The notes beneath the pieces were generated by a model. The model worked only from the letters and a program-made list of their open reading frames with translations. It did not search any database and had not been told where the DNA came from. 64,000 nt of DNA from Larkinella punicea (GTDB taxonomy: Bacteria > Bacteroidota > Bacteroidia > Cytophagales > Spirosomataceae): the NCBI RefSeq assembly GCF_003334855.1, contig NZ_QOWE01000018.1, positions 62,001 to 126,000 of the forward strand, read 5' to 3'. Shown here one piece after another: positions 57,374 to 64,000 of the stretch. Each line of letters opens with the position of its first letter. Within the stretch, counting starts at the first letter, position 1. Made by a program: the position numbers and the translations under genes.

Positions 57374-58834
57374 TTAGAAGTAGCGTTTAACCAGCAGACC
57401 CAACCCCAGATTTTGTTCCAGCACGCCGGCATTGTCGTAAGCAACAATGGCATTTAAAGTGTATTTCTGTACGGGAAAAGCGATGTGTTGCTGAACGGAG
57501 GTTTGCGTAAAACTCAGCGGGACATCATAATTCCCTAAATTTTTACTCATCGAAATCCGGGTTACCAAATCAAATTTCTTTACCCGACTCTGCACACCGA
57601 TGGTAACGGCATTTACCCGGTTATTGACGATGAGGTTGCGGTTTGCGGCCAGATTTTGTGGCAGACCTGTGGTGTAACGCAACGGCATGATAAAAGGCGT
57701 ACCAATTGTCTGCCCGTTATAAGTCCAGCCGTCGATGTATCTCCCGTTATTAAAATAATCATCATTACCCCGCAGTTCGTCAGCGGTAGCTCTTCCGGAG
57801 CTGACACTCCCTCCCTGACTGGAGGTGTGTAAGTATTCGACGACCACCCGAAGGATTCCGCTCGTGGCTTGTTTTCGTTTAAAAGACAGACCCAGCAATC
57901 CATCGGAGATGTTATTTAAATAAAACAAAGAGCCATCTTCATAAATAGATTGTCGATACATAAACCACTTGGTACGGGCATCTTCATACTCCAATCCAAT
58001 ATCAAAAGTACCTAAATGATTTCCGACCCGGTTTCCACCTTCGGCTGAGGCTTTGCCATTTTCCACCTTAAAATCATCTGAATACAACGTTTTAGAAGTG
58101 ATCACATAGAGATACGATTCCAGATCGCTGCCATACCGGGTTATTTTAACGCCCCGATCAACACGATCATACAAAAGCGTGCCGCCCCATTGTACCTGAT
58201 GATTGAAGCCGCCATGAAATTTAAAGCGCCAATCCGGCTTTCCTAACCGGATGTACAAGCTTTTTTGATGCAGGTAATAATTCTGAATCCAGTCACCTTT
58301 GCCAAACCAGCCATGAGCGAAATTACCTTTCACGGCAATCAATCCATTTTTTAGAATTGGCGTATAATTAGGCAGTGAAACTTGCACCTTAGGTATTGGA
58401 AGGGCATTTCCTGACCAGATGTACGAGCCTATGCTCAAGACCGAGTCGGCTAATCCAACGAGTTCCCGCCGTCGGCCGGCATACAACTCAAATGCCCCAT
58501 AGCGCACTTTGCCGTACAATTCCGTCAGTAAAACCTGATTGGTTGAGCCCACATTCAGGACCGCCCGTGCTCCATAACCGTACGAGAATTTTTTGCCAGC
58601 CAGACTATCGTATTCTTTTCTAACCTGCGCCCGGAGTGTAAAGCCCCGGGATTTCAGCGGGACCTCGCCGTACTGATTCGATCGAATCCAGAATGGATTG
58701 CTGGCCGCAGTTGATAAATAGGTGCCGGCTTCTACCCCATACTGTGGTTTACGGGAAATGCTCTGTGCATCGGATAGATGACAAAGCAAAAAACTCACCA
58801 GCCCATACAAGGTTAGTTCTAGTTGTTTAGGCAT
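57374..58834 (-). CDS. Wzi-family capsule assembly outer-membrane protein
   Basis: 486 residues. A signal peptide (about 1-23) precedes a beta-barrel protein. The early motif ASNPFWIRSNQYGEVPL is the one I associate with Bacteroidota Wzi-like capsule assembly proteins. Many alternating amphipathic strands follow, and the protein ends in LGLGLLVKRYF with a C-terminal Phe. In E. coli Wzi is a surface lectin that anchors group 1 capsule; in Bacteroidota homologues are encoded in exopolysaccharide loci, as here next to an UpxY-like factor and wecB. Confidence 0.8.
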   Translation of the reverse strand: MPKQLELTLYGLVSFLLCHLSDAQSISRKPQYGVEAGTYLSTAASNPFWIRSNQYGEVPLKSRGFTLRAQVRKEYDSLAGKKFSYGYGARAVLNVGSTNQVLLTELYGKVRYGAFELYAGRRRELVGLADSVLSIGSYIWSGNALPIPKVQVSLPNYTPILKNGLIAVKGNFAHGWFGKGDWIQNYYLHQKSLYIRLGKPDWRFKFHGGFNHQVQWGGTLLYDRVDRGVKITRYGSDLESYLYVITSKTLYSDDFKVENGKASAEGGNRVGNHLGTFDIGLEYEDARTKWFMYRQSIYEDGSLFYLNNISDGLLGLSFKRKQATSGILRVVVEYLHTSSQGGSVSSGRATADELRGNDDYFNNGRYIDGWTYNGQTIGTPFIMPLRYTTGLPQNLAANRNLIVNNRVNAVTIGVQSRVKKFDLVTRISMSKNLGNYDVPLSFTQTSVQQHIAFPVQKYTLNAIVAYDNAGVLEQNLGLGLLVKRYF

Positions 58835-58891
58835 ACGTCAGAAGAGAAGGGGGTGAAATAGTCAGTGGAAGTGACTATATTTTGAAGACAA

Positions 58892-59389
58892 TCAGTTCAT
58901 TGCAATTAATTTCTCCACTTTATTTTTACTAAGATCTACGGATATGCAAATATTCAGCGATTCAATTTTTAGCACGATCGTTTTTCCCTGTGTCGATATG
59001 ACTTGCCCTTCCTGATCTATGAATGCTCCGGAAGCAATTCTGAGTCGTTCAGCAGTCTTGAAATCAACAATTTCAATCGAATCGTGATCAAAATCATTCA
59101 GCATATCCTTAATCAAATCAATCTCTTTTTGCTTCACAATAGCTGGCTTTTTTAGCCAGTTAAGATAGCCAACGACCCCCGGTACGCCATAAACAACCTG
59201 GCGTTCATTTTCTTCAACATTCACAAAGCAATACGATCGGAACAAAGGTTCTTCAACGATCTTGAAGCGATCGGACCATTTTCGCTTGATTTTCCGAAGT
59301 GGACAATAGACTTCGACACCTCTTTTCTGAAGCTCCTTGGCAGCAAGCTTTTCAGAACGGGATTTCGTGTAGATAACAAACCAGGGCAT
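58892..59389 (-). CDS. UpxY/RfaH-like NusG-family transcription antiterminator
   Basis: 165 residues. The N-terminal NGN domain reads MPWFVIYTKSRSEKLAAKEL and EVYCPLRKIKRKWSDRFKIV, with PLFRSYCFV the usual third strand. A C-terminal KOW-like part is ASGAFIDQEGQVISTQGKTI. In Bacteroidota such NusG paralogues (UpxY) ride on RNA polymerase through a specific polysaccharide operon and suppress early termination. Here it is within the locus rather than at its start, upstream of the Wzi-like gene. It is likely specific for this operon. Confidence 0.87.
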   Translation of the reverse strand: MPWFVIYTKSRSEKLAAKELQKRGVEVYCPLRKIKRKWSDRFKIVEEPLFRSYCFVNVEENERQVVYGVPGVVGYLNWLKKPAIVKQKEIDLIKDMLNDFDHDSIEIVDFKTAERLRIASGAFIDQEGQVISTQGKTIVLKIESLNICISVDLSKNKVEKLIAMN

Positions 59390-59481
59390 AATTCTTTGAT
59401 TTAGGAAAGTAAGACAGAGAGAGTATGCGAAACGACCTGATAGGTAAATTGTATAAACAATCCCCTAACTAAGATTAATTT

Positions 59482-60627
59482 TCAAAGACTAGCTAATACT
59501 ATTTTTAGAATTCGCTCGGCTGCGTTCCCATCGCCATAAATGGGCGTAACCGACCGAATGGGGAAATGCTCAAAGTGGGCGTAGGCTTCCATAATTCGGT
59601 TATAAGTAGCATCGCAGAGTACAGCCGCCCCGCTTTCGATAATCTCGACCCACTCGGTTTCCGGACGCAGAATGATACACGGTTTTTCAAAGAAGAAGGC
59701 TTCTTTCTGAACGCCCCCGGAATCAGTCATGATCAGTTTAGCCTGTTGCTCTAACAGCGTCATTTCCAGGAAAGAAACCGGTGGCACGAGTAGTATATTG
59801 GGATTGTTTTGAACGGTCTGAAATAAACGCGCATCCAGCAAGGCATTCATCTGCTTGACCGTACGGGGGTGTACAGGCATAACCAGCTTGATGCCGTAGC
59901 TGGTAGTTATCGCTTGAAATGCCTCGAAAATGGTAGTAAGTCGGTCAACTTCATCCGTGTTGGTATCTCGGTGGAGGGTTGCCAGCAAAAACTGTCCCGG
60001 TTTCAACTCCAGTCTTTCCAACAGATCCGTTCGACCGGCGGCTAATTCCGAAAAGTACAGGCTATTGTCATACATAACATCCCCGACATTGAACACCCCC
60101 GGGTTGTCTACGGTATACGGGGGCGCGTTGTCGGCCCGAAATCCTTCCCTGAGGAGGTTGTCAAAACCGGTTTGCGTCGGCGGAAATAGATACGTGGAAA
60201 CGTGGTCACTCAAAATCCGGTTGATCTCTTCCGGCATTCGCTTATTAAAAGAACGTAAACCGGCTTCGATATGAACAATCGGAGTATGCACTTTTGCGGC
60301 CGCGATGGCTCCGGCCAGGGTTGAGTTCGTGTCTCCGTAGATGATCAGGCAATCGGGTTTTTCAGTCTCAATAACCGCTTCAATGCCCGTAATCATTTTG
60401 GCGGTCTGCTCGCCATGTTTCCCGGAGCCTACGTGTAGGTTGTAGTTAGGCCGGGGAATTTGCAGTTCCTCAAAAAAGACATCCGACATCTCCCGGTCGT
60501 AATGCTGACCGGTATGAACAATCACTTCCTGAACAAGCGTTGGGTATTTCGTTTTTATGGCGCGACTGATGGCGGCCGATTTAATAATCTGCGGCCGCGC
60601 ACCGATAATCGTCAGGAGTTTGAGCAT
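59482..60627 (-). CDS. wecB: UDP-N-acetylglucosamine 2-epimerase (non-hydrolysing)
   Basis: 381 residues, the usual length. MLKLLTIIGARPQIIKSAAI is the standard N-terminus. HTGQHYDREMSDVFFEEL, YGDTNSTLAGAIAAAK, VHIEAGLRSFNKRMPEEINR and LIMTDSGGVQKEA mark the active-site and UDP-binding elements of WecB/MnaA. It converts UDP-GlcNAc to UDP-ManNAc in the cytoplasm for a surface polysaccharide. It lies in the minus-strand polysaccharide operon, 27 bases downstream of the VanZ-like gene. Confidence 0.93.
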   Translation of the reverse strand: MLKLLTIIGARPQIIKSAAISRAIKTKYPTLVQEVIVHTGQHYDREMSDVFFEELQIPRPNYNLHVGSGKHGEQTAKMITGIEAVIETEKPDCLIIYGDTNSTLAGAIAAAKVHTPIVHIEAGLRSFNKRMPEEINRILSDHVSTYLFPPTQTGFDNLLREGFRADNAPPYTVDNPGVFNVGDVMYDNSLYFSELAAGRTDLLERLELKPGQFLLATLHRDTNTDEVDRLTTIFEAFQAITTSYGIKLVMPVHPRTVKQMNALLDARLFQTVQNNPNILLVPPVSFLEMTLLEQQAKLIMTDSGGVQKEAFFFEKPCIILRPETEWVEIIESGAAVLCDATYNRIMEAYAHFEHFPIRSVTPIYGDGNAAERILKIVLASL

Positions 60628-60654
60628 AAATGGAACTGCGTCATCTTTTATGGT

Positions 60655-61062
60655 TTATTTCCCTGATCGGAACCAAGCCCACAGCAGCAGAAAACCCAGC
60701 GTCACGCCCAGCGCATTGGAAACCAGGTCATTGATATTGAAGGTGCGATAGGGTAACAGCAACTGCAGGTATTCGCAAAAGGCGGCAAAAGTCAGTGCCA
60801 GCAGATACGACAGCCCAATCCGGATGCGGTTCCTGTGATGGAGTTCCCAGCCATAACCGCCCACCAGTACCCAGGGGATAAACAGCAGGGCGTGCGACAG
60901 GTAGTCCAACCGGATTTCCATCACATAATTATCGTTAAGATTCCCCAACAGTTGACCCTCTCCATTCAGGGGTAAGGCTACCAACAGAAGGATGCATACA
61001 GTATAAACCCAGGCTATGGTTCTGGCGGTATTGGGACGAAGAAGGGTAGTTAGTTGTGACAT
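60655..61062 (-). CDS. VanZ-like membrane protein
   Basis: 135 residues with four hydrophobic helices. Typical VanZ-family features are AWVYTVCILLLVALPLNGEG near the start and FAAFCEYLQLLLPYRTFNIN followed by DLVSNALGVTLGFLL (the conserved R-x-F-x-x-x-D-x-x-x-N pattern). The function of VanZ-like proteins outside teicoplanin resistance is not settled. In Bacteroidota they are common passengers in polysaccharide loci. It is in operon with wecB. Confidence 0.8.
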   Translation of the reverse strand: MSQLTTLLRPNTARTIAWVYTVCILLLVALPLNGEGQLLGNLNDNYVMEIRLDYLSHALLFIPWVLVGGYGWELHHRNRIRIGLSYLLALTFAAFCEYLQLLLPYRTFNINDLVSNALGVTLGFLLLWAWFRSGK

Positions 61063-61098
61063 ACTTGGAGCTTGATCGCCATGATCGGACTTCGTCGA

Positions 61099-61854
61099 TT
61101 AATCTCTCACGAAGAAATAGCGCTTGATGATATTCTTAACATTCTGAGTCACCAGTTCCTGCGTCCAAAAATAAGGGTTATCATTCCACCGCTGCGGATG
61201 AAAAGTAAACATAATCTGATTAGGAAATCCAGGTTGCTTTGCCGCAGTGATAATGTCGTCCGTAGTCTTAAAGGAATGCGTAAAAGTGGTTGACACTTTA
61301 TCGCGGACACTCACTTTCTCTCCATCCCATCGCCGACCAGTATCCGTCAAATAGGCCACTTTGTTAAAATCGATATCAAAATAGGGTTCGCCAATAATTC
61401 CAAAATCCCGGTAGGAATGCGTTTTCCAGAGGTCTTTTGAATCGTATTTCGAAAGTGGACTCCCGTGCATACAAATGGTGGCAACCGGTGCCAGACGGCG
61501 GAGTTCAGTTAGATTTTTCTCAAAATCCTGAATGGCCATTGCCAAATTACCTTTGCAGGTTGTCAGGCATTCGTAATGATAACCGATTTCGTGGCCGAGT
61601 TCGGCAATCTGCCGGATAATTTGTTCATCCCAGCTTTCAGGTACAGCCCTGAAATAGTAGACGCCTTTGACCCCCAACTCGTTTTGTAGCTTCGCAAAAG
61701 TGAGTGAGTTTTCTGGGCGCAGATCAACGTCATGCCGCAGGATAATACTTTTTTTATTCGGTATTCTTAAAAATTCATCGAAGGTTTGGAAATTATATTT
61801 TTTTGAAAGTAATAGCTTTAAAAGTTGTCTATACTTATGTTCCGTAAAATCCAT
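61099..61854 (-). CDS. polysaccharide deacetylase-like protein
   Basis: 251 residues, no signal peptide. IILRHDVDLRPENSL corresponds to the metal-binding Asp-Asp motif of NodB-like deacetylases. GVKGVYYFRAVPESW and LGHEIGYHYECLTTC carry the region of the second motif (HxxxH, here H-E-I-G-Y-H), and ICMHGSPLS follows. It is shorter than secreted deacetylases and lacks an export signal, so it probably acts on a cytoplasmic precursor. Its start overlaps the stop of the DUF354 gene by one base, so it is coupled. Confidence 0.75.
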   Translation of the reverse strand: MDFTEHKYRQLLKLLLSKKYNFQTFDEFLRIPNKKSIILRHDVDLRPENSLTFAKLQNELGVKGVYYFRAVPESWDEQIIRQIAELGHEIGYHYECLTTCKGNLAMAIQDFEKNLTELRRLAPVATICMHGSPLSKYDSKDLWKTHSYRDFGIIGEPYFDIDFNKVAYLTDTGRRWDGEKVSVRDKVSTTFTHSFKTTDDIITAAKQPGFPNQIMFTFHPQRWNDNPYFWTQELVTQNVKNIIKRYFFVRD

Positions 61855-62942
61855 CAGCGGAAATTGTATTGATAATCAGGATTTTCCTTCATAATTGAAG
61901 CACTTTTTGGGTAGTTTTCAATAAACCATACAAAAAATTTCAAAACATTGATTTTTTCCCCGAGCATTCTGGTTTGCTTGCTTTTATATTCTGCATTAAG
62001 CGCTTTATTCATCAGCATTTCATTGACCTTTTCAAAAAAACGATCCACCTCATTCGTCTTAAAACTACTGGTAAGTTTATAATTATACTCGAGTTCGTTC
62101 AGAACACCGATTTCTCCGGCAAAATCATTGAAACGAATGCCTGGTGTTCCCAGCAAAGCGGCTTCTACTGCCATTGATTGACTATCACCAATATACATTT
62201 TAGCGTAGGCCAGTATGTGGTGAATTTTCGAAGGGTTAGCCGTCAGCTTATATTTTTCGAATTCAGGAGCCAGGGGCCTTTCCGAAGTTATGAATACATT
62301 TCCGTAAGGTTCTAAAATAGCAATCAATCTCCGGGCAATTTCATTGGTAATTCCACTTTTATTGGTATCGTGATAAGCCACCAATTCGGCAAACCGCAGT
62401 ATAAAGTAATCACGATTAGCTAGCTCACCTATTTCTTCGACTTGAGCTTTAAACGCAAGTGGATGTAAATAAGCTAGTTTATGAAAACCGTTATAACCAA
62501 CTTTCTTAAATTCCCATTTTCCCGCGTTACAAGACTGCGGTGACAGGATTACGCTAACAAACGGATAGGCAATTTTCGCAAACTGAGGAATTATAGAAAC
62601 ATCGTCTTCACTAAAAACGAAAGAAGGAATTCTGTAAAATTTCCCCAAATGAGTTAAAGAAGGCTCTGATCCCAATAATAAATCAGGCTTGAAGTCCTTA
62701 ATAATTCTGGATATCCTTTTATACTTCCTTAAATAGCTTATAACAATAGAAGTAACACTTTTTTTTCTTACCTCAGGTAATACATTTAAAAACTCAATAT
62801 TATCTTTTAAACACAACTCCTCAAGAATATCTTTGGTTCGACTCAAAACCTTAACAGTATTTCCATTTTTTTTTAGCTCAATAATTATATTTTTAAATAA
62901 ATGGTAATGCGCCGGGTGGCCTAAGAAAATCAGGCAATTCAT
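61854..62942 (-). CDS. DUF354 glycosyltransferase-like protein
   Basis: 362 residues from ATG 62942 (MNCLIFLGHPAHYHLFKNI); four more codons are possible. The N-terminal GHPAHYHLFKNII and the later YIGDSQSMAVEAALLGTPGI are hallmarks of DUF354, a GT-B group related to UDP-GlcNAc 2-epimerase and MurG. Such proteins are found in archaeal and bacterial polysaccharide loci. The catalytic activity is unproven. The coding sequence is much more AT-rich than the rest of the window, suggesting separate acquisition. It overlaps both neighbours slightly. Confidence 0.8.
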   Translation of the reverse strand: MNCLIFLGHPAHYHLFKNIIIELKKNGNTVKVLSRTKDILEELCLKDNIEFLNVLPEVRKKSVTSIVISYLRKYKRISRIIKDFKPDLLLGSEPSLTHLGKFYRIPSFVFSEDDVSIIPQFAKIAYPFVSVILSPQSCNAGKWEFKKVGYNGFHKLAYLHPLAFKAQVEEIGELANRDYFILRFAELVAYHDTNKSGITNEIARRLIAILEPYGNVFITSERPLAPEFEKYKLTANPSKIHHILAYAKMYIGDSQSMAVEAALLGTPGIRFNDFAGEIGVLNELEYNYKLTSSFKTNEVDRFFEKVNEMLMNKALNAEYKSKQTRMLGEKINVLKFFVWFIENYPKSASIMKENPDYQYNFR

Positions 62943-62943
62943 T

Positions 62944-63486
62944 TTATTTCTCAAGTTGCTGAATGGGCGTAATGGTTTTCAACACTACTGCGGGGGTTCC
63001 GCCAACAATAGTATAAGGCGGAACATTCTTTCGAACGACAGATCCAGCTGAGACAATAGAATTTTCGCCAATAGTTACCCCTGGTAAAATAACTACATTG
63101 ATAGCAATCCAGGCCCCTTTTTTAATGTGTACAGGTTTTACAACATGAGACGACTCACCCAGGATCGCCCTTAATGGGGCTGTAGGATTTGAATGTGTTA
63201 AAATATATACACCACCGGCTAAAGATACATCATCTTCGATCGTGATTAAGTCTGGTCTTACCCGATCTAGTATATTTCCACCTCCTAAAAAAACGTGTTT
63301 TCCAATTTTAACACCTCTGAGACGTTCAAGTCGACAACGGTTTTTCGCTCCAATTGGAAACCGGGTCATCGCCATCCATTGTAAAACTTTACCAAAAAAG
63401 GACTTAAATAAACCACCTACAGTTTTAGCTTCTAAATTGGCGCTTCCCAATTGGTCTTGGGCAAAAGCCATTATTTTTTTCTCCAT
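62944..63486 (-). CDS. left-handed beta-helix acetyltransferase
   Basis: 180 residues. Hexapeptide repeats are visible: GVKIGKHVFLGGGNILDRV, ITIEDDVSLAGGVYILTHSN, GAWIAINVVILPGVTIGENS and IVSAGSVVRKNVPPYTIVGG with the closing GTPAVVLK. The pattern fits the WcaF/maltose O-acetyltransferase group, which acetylates a sugar residue of a polysaccharide precursor using acetyl-CoA as trimers. Met6 is another possible start. It precedes the DUF354 gene in the operon. Confidence 0.85.
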   Translation of the reverse strand: MEKKIMAFAQDQLGSANLEAKTVGGLFKSFFGKVLQWMAMTRFPIGAKNRCRLERLRGVKIGKHVFLGGGNILDRVRPDLITIEDDVSLAGGVYILTHSNPTAPLRAILGESSHVVKPVHIKKGAWIAINVVILPGVTIGENSIVSAGSVVRKNVPPYTIVGGTPAVVLKTITPIQQLEK

Positions 63487-63566
63487 ACTTTTAAATGTAT
63501 CTAAGGACAGTAATGAAACTATTCAGTTATTAGCTATATAAATGAATAAGAATAGACTTTATCGAT

Positions 63567-64000
63567 TTATTGAATATCAATTATCTCTTTGGCCGATACC
63601 GACATGGGTGTAAATCCGTAGAGTCGCTTAAGCAGGGGGCGAAATTTGTTCGCCAGCCAAAAGATTAGTTTATAATTTGACGGATAATCAAATGTATTCT
63701 TATTGGGAGAATTCCAGATGGTTTTAAACTCTTCTTTTGTCAATTCCAGTTTTTTAATAATATATTCACGCGATCGATCCAGTTCAAGCTGCGAATCAAA
63801 AGGTGCATTGATTTGCTCTAATGCTTCTTCCCGCGTAATGGCTTGGCTGATTACCTGCGCCGACAGGTTTATTTTTCGTTTGTCAATCGCAAATTTTTTG
63901 GGTAACCAATACGCCATAGAAAATTTAGTAAATAAATTCTCATGATGGTGTCCACCGTAATCTTGCCAATCGTAAGTTTCTATCAACTTTTTTTTGGCCT
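63567..64000 (-). CDS. N-acetyl sugar amidotransferase, C-terminal part (truncated by window edge)
   Basis: The frame is open to the right edge, giving 144 residues with no start in view. ETYDWQDYGGHHHENLFTKF, followed by LPKKFAIDKRK and ITREEALEQINAP, is the C-terminal pattern of N-acetyl sugar amidotransferases (WbpG group). These convert a UDP-acetamido sugar to an acetamidino sugar with ammonia from a HisH-like partner. A HisH/HisF pair would be expected just to the right of the window. It is the first visible gene of the minus-strand polysaccharide operon. Confidence 0.8.
   Translation of the reverse strand, partial: AKKKLIETYDWQDYGGHHHENLFTKFSMAYWLPKKFAIDKRKINLSAQVISQAITREEALEQINAPFDSQLELDRSREYIIKKLELTKEEFKTIWNSPNKNTFDYPSNYKLIFWLANKFRPLLKRLYGFTPMSVSAKEIIDIQ

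Overview
The window looks like a chromosomal segment of a Bacteroidota bacterium of the order Cytophagales, probably Spirosomaceae-like (Spirosoma, Larkinella or a relative). The case rests on several features: a TonB receptor with a carboxypeptidase-regulatory domain followed by a DUF4249 lipoprotein, a type IX secretion sorting domain, an UpxY/NusG-like factor in a surface polysaccharide locus, LytTR and 7TMR-DISM signalling, and -7 promoter elements of the form TAnnTTTG. No rRNA, tRNA or CRISPR array was recognised.

Layout. 1-4.8 kb: the end of a NagB/PIG-L type deacetylase, two methyltransferases and two glycosyltransferases. 4.8-8.2 kb: treZ and a GH13 alpha-glucosidase. 8.7-11.7 kb: a propeller-YceI lipoprotein and a broken IS3-family element carrying repeated ~16-nt GC-rich insertions. 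11.9-18.2 kb: small proteins, a LytS/LytTR pair, a TonB receptor and a DUF4249 lipoprotein. 18.2-21.6 kb: a three-gene operon (Nramp-like transporter, SDR-like protein, DapA-like aldolase). 21.7-28.5 kb: an SF1 helicase converging on a giant plant-type LRR protein. 29-31.6 kb: a lipoprotein/lectin-like/caspase operon. 31.8-36.8 kb: a 7TMR histidine kinase, a lipoprotein, a NarL-type regulator and a hypothetical gene.

36.8-56.6 kb is the most unusual part. It is a nearly unbroken plus-strand cluster: ECF-type sigma factor, anti-sigma-like membrane protein, WD40-caspase, papain-like protease, zinc-ribbon protein, SrfB-like actin-fold ATPase, coiled-coil protein, SrfC-like P-loop GTPase, and three proteins that share one N-terminal module but carry different C-termini (transmembrane subtilisin, DUF2135-like, transmembrane beta-domain). 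I read it as a modular NTPase-plus-protease system under its own sigma factor. Its function, whether defence, envelope stress or inter-cell conflict, is inference.

56.7-64 kb (minus strand) is a surface polysaccharide locus: Wzi-like protein, UpxY-like antiterminator, wecB, VanZ-like protein, deacetylase-like protein, DUF354 protein, acetyltransferase, and the end of an N-acetyl sugar amidotransferase cut by the window edge. The last 3 kb are visibly more AT-rich than the rest.
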